Source: Clostridia bacterium (lineage in GTDB: Bacteria > Bacillota_A > Clostridia > Oscillospirales > CAG-272). From it: a stretch of 64,000 nucleotides of DNA. Positions 18,290 through 26,598 of this stretch are shown here, piece after piece. Location of the stretch: assembly GCA_017501345.1 (NCBI GenBank), contig JAFVXC010000042.1, positions 1 through 64,000 of the forward strand. Reading direction: 5' to 3'. Position numbers and translations under genes: made by a program. The notes below the pieces were generated by a model, which saw only the letters and a program-made list of their open reading frames with translations, made no database searches and was not told the DNA's origin. The first letter of the stretch is position 1. Every line of letters begins with the position of its first letter.

Positions 18290-20072
18290 GGTCGATCTCC
18301 TGCTTTTTCCGTGCGAGAAGGGTCTCGAACCACAGCTCGGGGCTGGGCATCGGAGACGCCTTTTCAAGGTAGGACGTCGCACCGCGCGTCAGCGTGCGCG
18401 TGTCTCTCTTCACCGTATTACGGTCGGGCTGACGGTCGACGAATGCCGAGCCGTGCGTACCAAGCTCCTTCGCCGAAACGATCATAGCCGACAGCGTCGC
18501 GCGTTGGGTAAGGACCATATCGTAGAGACGATACAGCTCGGCGATCTGCCGTTCGTTTGCGATCACAGCGGTCTCGAAGAAGGTCTCGCACAGACGGTCT
18601 ACCTTCTCGAACAGCGCCTTCATACCCTCCGTTCTTCTGTCAAAGTCGGCAACACGGCTCATCTCGGTCTGCAGCTCCTTACGGATCTCGTCGAGATTGC
18701 TCGTCCCAATCGAAATACGGGGCAGAGTAAAGCGCGGCGCGGGACGGCATTCGTCCTCTTTTTTCGCAATATGCTCTGCAGCGCGCAGGCTGCCGACCTG
18801 CGTCGAATTCAGCGCGCTTCCGCCCGGACGGTAAACGCCGAAGGTACCTGCCGCCTCGCCCGCAACGTAAAGCCCTCGGATCTCAGTCTGCCAGTCACCG
18901 TCCACCGCCACACCGCCGTTGCAGTGCTGTGCGCACACGGCGATCTCGAGGTATTCCTTATAAAGATCAATGTCGTGATCGGCATAAAGCTCAATCGCGC
19001 CGATATTCATTTTCGCAAGACGCTCGATGGGCGTTCCGAACAGTGCGCCCGAGCGCTCGAGATAGGTATACGCCTCCTCGGGAAGGACCGAGAAGCCATT
19101 CTCAAGTCCCTTCGGGTTCTGCATAAAGTCGAGATATACCCGCTTGCCGCTCTTGATCTCATCTGCGACGAGCAGATCGACCTTCGAAGAACCCTCGGTC
19201 TTTCTCGTGTCGAAGGGCCACTGATAGCCCTTGAGGAAGATCAGCCCGAGAGATTCATCACCGAGCTTCTCGTATAGGAACTCGCTTTCGTTTCCGTCCT
19301 TGTCGACCGAAATATATCTCGGCAGGACCTGCTGATACGTGCCCGACAGATTCCAGCGGAACTTCGTGCTCGCGATGCCGTACTGCCACTCCTCCATATT
19401 CGAAAGCGCCGCACCCGCATCGATCGCAAGTCCCGTAGCTCCGTGCTGGCTTTCGGGATAAACGGTATTCAGATAGATCCCCGCAGGACCGCCCGTGCAA
19501 AGGACCACGTTTTTCGCGGCAATCACCGAGATATCGCCCGTTACGGTGCTCGCAGTGGCAATTCCCGTGACCGCGCCGTCCTCCGTGAGGATCTTGATCA
19601 CGCGCTCGTTGTCGATGATCTCGATCCCCTTCGAAAGCACCGATCTCTCGAGTGCTTCGGTCATATACTTCGACGTCAGAGGACCGCAGGAGGTCGCGCG
19701 AGTCCGCGGATCGTGGTCGGTCTTGTAGCCCGCATATTCACCGTATTCGTTCGTGGGGAAGGGGACACCGAGCTCGACGAGGTGCATAAAGGCGCGCACC
19801 GAATACGCCGCCTCGCAAAGGGCGTGCTCGCCCATAACGCCGCCGCCCGAATAGAGCGTGTCTGCCATCTCGCGAACACTGTCGCCGTCCGCACCGCAAA
19901 GCGAAAGCTTATAGTAGGTCTGCTTGTCGCTTCCCGTATTTCTCGAGGTGCCCATCAGTCTGCCCTCGGTAACGACAGCAATGTCCCGTACACCGAAATC
20001 ATAGAGACGCTCTGCGGCGTTATAGCCCGCGCATCCCGTACCGATAATTAAAGTATGATAGCTCTGTCTCAT
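18270..20072 (-). CDS. FAD-dependent oxidoreductase of the fumarate-reductase-flavoprotein type
   Basis: The 600-residue protein has an N-terminal FAD-binding Rossmann motif (IIGTGCAGYNAAERL) and the FAD-binding-2 features CTGGPAGIY and ATGLAIDAGAAL. The C-terminal GLYVAGEAAGTFGVYRPGGSALNSTQVGS closes the FAD site. The last ~110 residues are helical and charged. Relatives include fumarate reductases, L-aspartate oxidase and ketosteroid dehydrogenases, so it probably reduces or forms a C=C bond. There is no secretion signal or heme-binding motif. It overlaps the SDR gene upstream by 4 bases. The substrate is not known. Confidence 0.85.
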   Translation of the reverse strand: MRQSYHTLIIGTGCAGYNAAERLYDFGVRDIAVVTEGRLMGTSRNTGSDKQTYYKLSLCGADGDSVREMADTLYSGGGVMGEHALCEAAYSVRAFMHLVELGVPFPTNEYGEYAGYKTDHDPRTRATSCGPLTSKYMTEALERSVLSKGIEIIDNERVIKILTEDGAVTGIATASTVTGDISVIAAKNVVLCTGGPAGIYLNTVYPESQHGATGLAIDAGAALSNMEEWQYGIASTKFRWNLSGTYQQVLPRYISVDKDGNESEFLYEKLGDESLGLIFLKGYQWPFDTRKTEGSSKVDLLVADEIKSGKRVYLDFMQNPKGLENGFSVLPEEAYTYLERSGALFGTPIERLAKMNIGAIELYADHDIDLYKEYLEIAVCAQHCNGGVAVDGDWQTEIRGLYVAGEAAGTFGVYRPGGSALNSTQVGSLRAAEHIAKKEDECRPAPRFTLPRISIGTSNLDEIRKELQTEMSRVADFDRRTEGMKALFEKVDRLCETFFETAVIANERQIAELYRLYDMVLTQRATLSAMIVSAKELGTHGSAFVDRQPDRNTVKRDTRTLTRGATSYLEKASPMPSPELWFETLLARKKQEIDREKRNV

Positions 20073-20800
20073 AGGCGTCTGATATGCATACCTCCGTCAA
20101 GAATGAAGGACTGTCCCGTGGTATATCCAAAGGTTCCATCGCACAGGGCAACGACTGCCTTTGCAATATCATCGGGCTGTCCCCAACGGCCAAGCGGAAC
20201 GAGACCGTCCGCGATCAGTCGGTCGTACTTTTCCTTGACCGTCGCCGTCATTCCGGTCGCAATGATGCCGGGGCAGATCTCGTTGACCGTGATTCCGTCA
20301 GAAGCAAGTCTGTCGGCAAACAGCTTCGTGATCATCGAAACGCCCGCCTTCGAGATGCAGTATTCACCGCGGCTCGTAGAGCTCGTGTACGCCGAGCAGG
20401 AGGAAATATTGACAATCGCACCGCCGTTTCCTCTCTTTACCATTTCGTTTGCCACCGCCTGGGTGAGGAAGAGCGTGCCCTTCGTGTTGATGCCCATTAC
20501 GAAATCGTAGCTCTCCTCGGTCATCTCAAGGATGTCGCGGCGCACCTTAGGTGCAACACCCGCCACGTTGACGAGAGCCGCAAGCTCTCCCTTCTCCGTT
20601 GCCGCGTTTACCAAAGCCGTTCTCGATTCTGCAGAGGAAAGGTCACCCCTGACATACGTAAAATCAAATCCGTCAAATGCAGACAGATCCTGCGGCTCGA
20701 CTACGTCCATACCGACGACCGCATAGCCCGCGCGGCAAAGCTGCAGCGCGCTTTCCTTTCCGATTCCTCCGAGAACACCGGTTACAATTGCAATTTTCAT
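20069..20800 (-). CDS. Short-chain dehydrogenase/reductase
   Basis: The 243-residue classical SDR has the cofactor motif TGVLGGIG (about 7-14), NVAGV, the catalytic Ser in IVNISSCSAYTSS, Tyr and Lys in YCISKAG, and a C-terminal TGQSFILDGG. It probably oxidises or reduces a secondary alcohol/ketone on the substrate of this operon. It overlaps both neighbours by 4 bases, showing tight coupling. Confidence 0.9.
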   Translation of the reverse strand: MKIAIVTGVLGGIGKESALQLCRAGYAVVGMDVVEPQDLSAFDGFDFTYVRGDLSSAESRTALVNAATEKGELAALVNVAGVAPKVRRDILEMTEESYDFVMGINTKGTLFLTQAVANEMVKRGNGGAIVNISSCSAYTSSTSRGEYCISKAGVSMITKLFADRLASDGITVNEICPGIIATGMTATVKEKYDRLIADGLVPLGRWGQPDDIAKAVVALCDGTFGYTTGQSFILDGGMHIRRL

Positions 20801-21993
20801 TTTTTGATCTCCTTATAAAGCTCTCTGTAATATTCGTTGAATACCGCGCATCCCGATACTCGCTTTGCACGCATCAGCTCGGTGCATTTCGAGCAGGCGA
20901 GGCAGCATTTCTTCGCTTCAAACCGTCCGTCCGTATAATCTCTGTAGAACGTCGGATATGCAAGCCACAGTCTGCCATATCCCACAAGGTCGCATACGCC
21001 CTCCGCAAGCTGTCTCTCGGACTGCTCGAACAAATCCTCGCGGTAATAGGACAGCCCCGATCCGACCACCGTAAGGGTCGGGAATTTTTCCTTGATGTGC
21101 TTCTCGATCGTGACGAAGCGCTTCAGTCCCGTCTCGGGAGACTCAGGTGCCTCGTAGCCGCCCTTTCTGTACGGACGGTTCACGTGAGGATTGTAGTAGG
21201 GATTGCCTACGGTGACATTCAGCAGCTGTATCCCCTCTGCTACGAGCTGCTCGAGCAGAAGATCGGGCTCTGTGAGGTCGAGCTCGTTCTCCTCGGTCGT
21301 TCCGAATCCGTAGGGCTTCGGAACCATATCCGAAACACTGAGACGTGTCGTGAGCAGGATATTCTCGGGGATCACCCGCCGTACCGCACGAACGCAATCA
21401 AGATACAGCCGCGTGCGGTTTTCAAAGCTGCCGCCGTACCGTCCCTCGCGCCCGAATGCCGAGAGAAGCTCCTGGAAGAGATATCCGTGGCAGGATTTCA
21501 CGTCGACGCCGTCAAAGCCCGCCTCGACCGCAAGAAGCGCCGACTCGGCATACCGCGCGTGAAGCGTGTCGAGATATTCGTCAGTCACGATGTTCTCGTC
21601 GCCCACAGGACGCCGCTCCTCGTAGATCGGATGGCGGTAAGCGATCATCGGCACGATGCTCTGTCTGCCCGAATGGGTCAGCTGCAAAATGAATACGGGC
21701 TCAATGCCGCACTCGGTCCTTGCGATCTCACGCATTTCGGTGAGCAATGCCTTGAACTGCGGCAGATTTTCCTTCGTCAGCATCATCTGTCGCGGGTTGG
21801 TCCTTCCCTCGGGGCAAACGGCATTCGCCTCGAACCAGACGAGTCCCGCACCGCTCCTCGCCGCCCTTAAATATTTGTCGCGTGTCAATTCGCTCGGACT
21901 TCCGTCCATGTTGCAGTCGCACCCCTCCATCGGCTGAAGCACGACACGGTTGGGGATGTCGTACCCCCCTACCTGAATATTGCTTTTGATCAT
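20797..21993 (-). CDS. Old-yellow-enzyme-like FMN oxidoreductase with a C-terminal Fe-S cysteine cluster
   Basis: The 398-residue protein has the FMN-barrel features NRVVLQPMEGCD, ILQLTHSGRQS, GFDGVDVKSCHGYLFQELLS and GRLWLAYP. After the barrel comes a Cys motif, CCLACSKC followed by a fourth Cys in RVSGCAVF, as in the 2,4-dienoyl-CoA reductase branch that holds a 4Fe-4S cluster. That branch usually continues with an FAD/NAD domain, absent here, so electrons must come from a separate partner. The ATG at 21993 has AAGGA 10 bases upstream; an alternative is at 22017. It is the first gene of the operon. Confidence 0.85.
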   Translation of the reverse strand: MIKSNIQVGGYDIPNRVVLQPMEGCDCNMDGSPSELTRDKYLRAARSGAGLVWFEANAVCPEGRTNPRQMMLTKENLPQFKALLTEMREIARTECGIEPVFILQLTHSGRQSIVPMIAYRHPIYEERRPVGDENIVTDEYLDTLHARYAESALLAVEAGFDGVDVKSCHGYLFQELLSAFGREGRYGGSFENRTRLYLDCVRAVRRVIPENILLTTRLSVSDMVPKPYGFGTTEENELDLTEPDLLLEQLVAEGIQLLNVTVGNPYYNPHVNRPYRKGGYEAPESPETGLKRFVTIEKHIKEKFPTLTVVGSGLSYYREDLFEQSERQLAEGVCDLVGYGRLWLAYPTFYRDYTDGRFEAKKCCLACSKCTELMRAKRVSGCAVFNEYYRELYKEIKK

Positions 21994-22025
21994 TTTTGCG
22001 CATTCCTTTCTTATCATACAACTAC

Positions 22026-22036
22026 ATTATATCACA
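22026..22036 (-). promoter_or_regulatory. Extended -10 promoter of the redox operon
   Basis: On the minus strand TGATATAAT (extended -10) lies 30-40 bases before the start at 21993. No good -35 is seen, consistent with activation by the divergent AraC regulator. Confidence 0.45.
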
Positions 22037-22051
22037 ATCTAAAAGCAATAA

Positions 22052-22104
22052 ATATGTTTAATATTGCAAAAGATATTGCTTTTCTTGCAAACTTATGATA
22101 AAAT
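22052..22104 (+). promoter_or_regulatory. AraC-gene promoter with an overlapping inverted repeat
   Basis: TTGCTT (22076-22081), a 17-base spacer and TAAAAT (22099-22104) precede the AraC gene. TTGCAAAAG (from about 22064) and CTTTTCTTGCAA (ending about 22090) form an imperfect inverted repeat over the -35, a candidate operator between the divergent genes. Confidence 0.55.
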
Positions 22105-22127
22105 AAAAGAAAAAAGGAGGGTCACAA

Positions 22128-22904
22128 ATGATCTCAGGCTTTCAGACGAAGAATTTCATATTTGAATATACGGAAAGCGATATCGACAACACCGTTCTCT
22201 GGGAAAGCCACTGCCACGCGCGATATGAGCTGATCGCTGTACTTGAGGGCGATATCAACGTAATGCTCGAGGGCAGAGACTACCGTCTGACAGAGGGGCA
22301 AACGACCGTCATTCCACCCCTCGCGTATCATACGATCACCTCGAACAAAAGGGGGACATACCGCAGAGTGACGGCGTTGTTCGAGCTGTCGGCGATCCCC
22401 GAGGCACTGCACCCTAGATTTCTCGAAACCGGCGGAAGCATCGCGATCTCCTCCTCCGAGGAGGCGAGGGAATTGAAGCGGATCTGCGAGAAGCGCGATC
22501 CGTCCTTTTACGCCCCCCTTGCAGAAAGCTTGATGATAAGACTCCTTTACAGCAATGCAGAGGAGCGGGAAGCACGCACGGCGACCGAGACCGACGCGTT
22601 TTTAAGAAAGGTCATTTTATACATAGACGAGCATCTTGACGAAAAGATCTCACTCGATGATCTTTCGCGTGCCACCTCAAGGTCGAAGTCCTCCTTCTGC
22701 CATCTGTTTGAGGCGAAAATGAATATCTCCCCCAAGCAATATATCCTGAGAAAAAAGCTTGCCCTTGCCGACAAGCTGATCGGAGAGGGCACACCGCCAA
22801 CCGTCGCGGCGATGCAGGTGGGATACGAAAATTACAGCGACTTTTACCGCATCTACCGTAGACATTTCGGAATCAGTCCGACGGGGCGGCGTACGAAAGT
22901 ATGA
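22128..22904 (+). CDS. AraC-family transcription regulator
   Basis: The 258-residue protein has an N-terminal cupin sensing domain (about 1-140: WESHCHARYELIAVLEGDINVML, VIPPLAYHTI) and two C-terminal helix-turn-helix motifs (about 165-255; LDDLSRATSRSKSSFCHLF and VAAMQVGYENYSDFYRIYRRHFGISP). AAAGGAGGG precedes the ATG. Divergent from the five-gene redox operon, which it probably controls in response to that operon's substrate. Confidence 0.9.
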   Translation: MISGFQTKNFIFEYTESDIDNTVLWESHCHARYELIAVLEGDINVMLEGRDYRLTEGQTTVIPPLAYHTITSNKRGTYRRVTALFELSAIPEALHPRFLETGGSIAISSSEEARELKRICEKRDPSFYAPLAESLMIRLLYSNAEEREARTATETDAFLRKVILYIDEHLDEKISLDDLSRATSRSKSSFCHLFEAKMNISPKQYILRKKLALADKLIGEGTPPTVAAMQVGYENYSDFYRIYRRHFGISPTGRRTKV

Positions 22905-23044
22905 ACCGCCGCGCACTGCGTAAGATGCTGTCTGAAAGCTGAACGCCTCTCCACCATCGGGTGACCAACGTCGATCCAAAGAATTCGAAGCCTCTTTTTA
23001 TTGACAGATCATATAAAAACAAAAGGAAAATAATTGAAAAGCTC

Positions 23045-23072
23045 TTGACAATCGGTTGAAAATCAGTATAAT
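23045..23072 (+). promoter_or_regulatory. Promoter of the glycyl radical operon
   Basis: TTGACA (23045-23050), a 16-base spacer and TATAAT (23067-23072). The operator repeat follows within 10 bases. Confidence 0.8.
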
Positions 23073-23081
23073 AAGTACAAA

Positions 23082-23102
23082 GGTATCTAAAAGGTATCTA
23101 AA
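23082..23102 (+). promoter_or_regulatory. Direct repeat, candidate GntR operator
   Basis: GGTATCTAAA is repeated at 23082-23091 and 23093-23102, an 11-base period (one helical turn), just past the -10 box and 15 bases before the GntR start codon. Its position would allow autorepression of the whole operon. Confidence 0.6.
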
Positions 23103-23116
23103 AACGAGGTGATTTT

Positions 23117-23842
23117 ATGAAAAGCAACACCAAAACGCCCTTTTATAAGAGTATGTATGAGAACATCAAAGAAAAAATAGAAAAGGAGCTTTATCCTGTT
23201 GGAATGCTGCTCCCGACAGAAGAGGAGCTTCAAAAGGAATATTCCGTAAGCCGCACCACGGTAAGACGCGCCATCGCGCTTTTGCAGAAAGACGGTTTTA
23301 TCAAGGTTCGTCAAGGCTATGGTACGGAGATAGTCAGAAGCAAGGTAACGCAATGCCTTAACACGATAACGTCCGTATCGGAATCCCTGCGCCAGAAGGG
23401 GTGCGAGGTCGGAGCCACCAATATGCACGTTGAGAGAGTTTATGCAACGTATGAGCTTGCGGAGGAATTAAAGCTTGAGGTTGGCGAGCCCGTTATACTT
23501 ATAAGCAGAATACAGACCTCCGACGGTGCGCCAATAGCGATCGCTAAGAATTATATTGCAGAAAAATACGTCCCGGGGCTTATTGATGAGAAGGAGAATA
23601 TCGTTTCTCTCTACAGATACATAAATGAGAAATATTCTCTTGGAATCACAAAGGTTGAGGACAGACTCAGCGCGTGCTCTGCGACTTTCGATGAATCCGT
23701 GCTTCTCGGCATTGAACCAAAGACGGCTTTGATTCTTGTTCGTCGCGTTTGCTACACGTCGGGACAACCGTTTGAAGTAGATTTTGTAAAAATAATAGCA
23801 AGCAAATACGAATACAGAAACGTATTTGACAGTGAGAGCTGA
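23117..23842 (+). CDS. GntR/HutC-family repressor with UTRA ligand domain
   Basis: The 241-residue protein has an N-terminal GntR winged helix (about 8-75: FYKSMYENIKEKIEKELYPVG, SRTTVRRAIALLQKDGFIKVRQGYGT). A UTRA effector domain follows (about 95-235: LEVGEPVILISRIQTSDG, ALILVRRVCYTSGQPFEVDFVKI). UTRA domains usually bind sugar phosphates or related acids. It is the first gene of the operon, five bases before the kinase gene, under a clear promoter with a repeat that could be its site. The effector is probably an intermediate of the pathway. Confidence 0.92.
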   Translation: MKSNTKTPFYKSMYENIKEKIEKELYPVGMLLPTEEELQKEYSVSRTTVRRAIALLQKDGFIKVRQGYGTEIVRSKVTQCLNTITSVSESLRQKGCEVGATNMHVERVYATYELAEELKLEVGEPVILISRIQTSDGAPIAIAKNYIAEKYVPGLIDEKENIVSLYRYINEKYSLGITKVEDRLSACSATFDESVLLGIEPKTALILVRRVCYTSGQPFEVDFVKIIASKYEYRNVFDSES

Positions 23843-23847
23843 AATAT

Positions 23848-25380
23848 ATGAAATATGTAATTGCGTATGATCTTGGTACGGGCGGCATCAAGACGAGCAT
23901 TTTCGGTGAGGATGGCGAATCAAAGGGCTTTCGCTTTAAGTCATATGATACACGCTTCCCACGAGAGGGCTTCAGAGAACAAAGTCCCGACGTATGGTGG
24001 GAAGCTGTAAAGATAACGACCAAAGAGCTTTTGGCAGAAACCGCGATAGATCCTGAAGACATCGTTTCACTTGCGGTATCCGGGCACAGCCTCGGAGCGC
24101 TGCCGATCGGATACAACGGGGAATTGCTTTGCGAATACGTTCCGATCTGGAGCGACTCCCGCGCAACGGCTGAGGCTGAGGATTTCTTTACGAAGGTACC
24201 GAGAAACGAATGGTATCTTTCAACAGGCAACGGGTTTACGCCCGAGCTTTACAGTATCTTTAAGATCCTTTGGTACAAAAACAATATGCCAAAGGTTTAC
24301 GAAGCCACCGACAAATTTATTGGTACGAAGGACTATATAAACTATAAAATGACAGGCGTGCTTGCGACGGATATAAGCTATGCGTCGGGCTGCGGCGTCT
24401 TTTCCTTGGCAGATGGCTGCTATAATGAAGAATACATAAAGAAAAGCGGCATTGACGGGGATAAGCTTCCGAAGGTACTTAACAGCACGGATATTGTCGG
24501 GAAAATACTTCCCGATGTTGCCGCGGAATTAGGTCTTTCCTCCGAAACGCTTGTTTGCGCCGGCGGTGTGGATAACGCCTGTATGGCTCTCGGCGCGGGT
24601 TGCATAGACAACGGAGAGGTCTATACGAGCCTCGGAACATCCGCCTGGATATCCGTCACCGATGAGAAGCCTATAGTTGACATAGAAAAGAAGCCTTACG
24701 TTTTCGCGCACTGTGTTCCCGACAAATACGTATCGGCACTCGGTATATACTCTGCGGGAAACAGTCTCAGATGGGTGCGCGACAAGCTTTTTGCCGATCT
24801 TCTTGCCGCCGAGCTTGCGGGAGGCGAGTCAAGCTACAAATCTATCGATAAGCTTGCCTCGTCAAGCTCTTTGGGAGCGAATAAGCTGTTTTTTATACCC
24901 ACTCTTGCCGGCGGAAGCTCACTTGACAGAACACCGGATGCGAGAGGAGGCTTTTTCGGACTTGATCTCAGGCACACAAGAGAAGATATAGCGAGAGCTA
25001 CTCTTGAGGGAATCTCGTTAAATCTTAACGTACTACTGAATTTCATCAAAAAATACGTAATGGTAGGCGAAAATATGCTGATCGTCGGAGGTGGCGCAAA
25101 AAGCCCTCTTTGGAGGCAGATATTTGCCGACGTTTACGCTATGAACGTGTATACCTCGAAATCAGCGGAGGATGCGGGAAGCTTCGGCGCGGCGTGTCTT
25201 GCCGCCGTGGGCGCGGGTATTTGGAATGACTTTGATACTGCCAAGTCAGTCACAAAGGTCGATAATATGTCAAAGCCCGAGCCGTCCGCTACGGCATTTT
25301 ACAGTTCAATACTACCGTCTTACAAAAAATTGCTTGATATCAGCTCGGACGTGGGCGATATATTAAAAAGCACAAATTAA
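23848..25380 (+). CDS. FGGY-family carbohydrate kinase
   Basis: The 510-residue protein resembles xylulokinase-type FGGY kinases. The N-terminal phosphate loop AYDLGTGGIKTSIF, SGHSLGALPI and the C-terminal domain with CAGGVDNACMALGAGCI (catalytic Asp region) and MLIVGGGAKSPLWRQIFADV are all present. It would phosphorylate a sugar, ketose or polyol with ATP. Five bases separate it from the GntR gene, and the iron alcohol dehydrogenase follows 19 bases on. The substrate cannot be read from sequence. Codons such as ATA are commoner here than in flanking operons. Confidence 0.9.
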   Translation: MKYVIAYDLGTGGIKTSIFGEDGESKGFRFKSYDTRFPREGFREQSPDVWWEAVKITTKELLAETAIDPEDIVSLAVSGHSLGALPIGYNGELLCEYVPIWSDSRATAEAEDFFTKVPRNEWYLSTGNGFTPELYSIFKILWYKNNMPKVYEATDKFIGTKDYINYKMTGVLATDISYASGCGVFSLADGCYNEEYIKKSGIDGDKLPKVLNSTDIVGKILPDVAAELGLSSETLVCAGGVDNACMALGAGCIDNGEVYTSLGTSAWISVTDEKPIVDIEKKPYVFAHCVPDKYVSALGIYSAGNSLRWVRDKLFADLLAAELAGGESSYKSIDKLASSSSLGANKLFFIPTLAGGSSLDRTPDARGGFFGLDLRHTREDIARATLEGISLNLNVLLNFIKKYVMVGENMLIVGGGAKSPLWRQIFADVYAMNVYTSKSAEDAGSFGAACLAAVGAGIWNDFDTAKSVTKVDNMSKPEPSATAFYSSILPSYKKLLDISSDVGDILKSTN

Positions 25381-25399
25381 AGAAAGAGAAAATACAGCT

Positions 25400-26590
25400 A
25401 TGAATAATTTTGAATTTTACAATCCCGTAAAGCTTGTATTCGGCAACGGGGAATCAAAAAAGATAGGAGAATACGCGAAGGGAATCGGAAATACCGCGCT
25501 TATTGTTTCTTATAAAGAGGTGGACTTTTACGGTGATCTTTTTGATCAGATCAGAGCATCTCTTGATTCCGTGGGGATCAAGTCGCACATCTTCTTCGGC
25601 GCTACGGCGAACCCGAAGATCAGCGAGGCTCTCGCAGGTGTTGCCGAGGCAAAGCGCGTCGGTGCCGATCTGCTTATCGGCGTCGGTGGCGGAAGCGTAA
25701 TGGATCTTACGAAGATCATTGCTGCAGGCGTTAAATATCCTCACGATATAAGAAAAATGATAAAATTCAGCCATGCGGACAACTCCCAAATTGCACCTAC
25801 GGAAGCACTTCCTATGATTATGCTTCCGACTCTCCCCGCAACCGCAAGCGAGATGAACCCGACTGCAGTGGTTACGGATGACGCGACCCTCAGAAAGAGC
25901 TACGTTTGGGAGCCTTCCTGCCTTTATCCGACAGTATCCATACTCGACCCTTCGCTCACACTTACGCTTCCCGCATATCAGACAGCCTCGGGCGCTATAG
26001 ACTCGATCAGCCACGCCGCTGAGGCATTTATTTTCAGCGATGAGGCTACGTACGGAAATATCGATCTTCAGTCGAATATGCAGATCGGCGTTATAAAGAC
26101 AATATATGACAATCTTCCGAAGGTGCTCGCGGATCCTAACGACATTGAGCTTCGCTCGGTTATGCAGTTCTCGGCAACGGTCGCACTGAACGGCTGGCTC
26201 ACCTGCGGCGTTCAGGGCTGGACGCCTATGCACCAGATGGGTCACGTCCTATCCTCACATTATAAAGCAACGCACGGCGCGACGCTTGCGACGATGATGC
26301 TCGCTTGGATGAGATATTTCGCAAAACAGACACAGAACGGACGTTTCAAAGCCTTCGCTAAGGCTATGTGGGGAACCGAGGATCTGATTGAAGCCGCAGA
26401 TATCTTTGAAAAATATATAAAGAGCGTTGGCGTTGAAACGAGAATCTCGCAGTTCGGATGCACCGAAGCCAGCCTTGACGAGCTGACCGACGGCGTGGTC
26501 GACGTTTCCTTCTCCGCGGACGGAACGTTCGCAAGCATTCCTCCCATAAGGCGTGAGGATGTTTACGAAATCTACAAGCTTTCTCTTTGA
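25400..26590 (+). CDS. Iron-containing alcohol dehydrogenase
   Basis: The 396-residue member of the butanol dehydrogenase/YqhD branch has the nucleotide motif GVGGGSVMDLTK (about 94-105), TLPATASEMNPT, and metal ligands Asp201 and His205 (GAIDSISHAAEAF) with His278 and His292 (PMHQMGH...KATHG). Such enzymes reduce aldehydes or small ketones with NAD(P)H. In this operon the likely substrate is the short carbonyl released by the DeoC-family aldolase (acetaldehyde, hydroxyacetone or lactaldehyde are candidates), which would regenerate NAD+. Confidence 0.92.
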   Translation: MNNFEFYNPVKLVFGNGESKKIGEYAKGIGNTALIVSYKEVDFYGDLFDQIRASLDSVGIKSHIFFGATANPKISEALAGVAEAKRVGADLLIGVGGGSVMDLTKIIAAGVKYPHDIRKMIKFSHADNSQIAPTEALPMIMLPTLPATASEMNPTAVVTDDATLRKSYVWEPSCLYPTVSILDPSLTLTLPAYQTASGAIDSISHAAEAFIFSDEATYGNIDLQSNMQIGVIKTIYDNLPKVLADPNDIELRSVMQFSATVALNGWLTCGVQGWTPMHQMGHVLSSHYKATHGATLATMMLAWMRYFAKQTQNGRFKAFAKAMWGTEDLIEAADIFEKYIKSVGVETRISQFGCTEASLDELTDGVVDVSFSADGTFASIPPIRREDVYEIYKLSL

Positions 26591-26598
26591 CAGACGGT

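Noticed and set aside
22905..23044. A gene or riboswitch between the AraC and GntR genes
   Set aside because: No reading frame with a ribosome site and no recognised conserved RNA element; only short A/T-rich sequence before the promoter.
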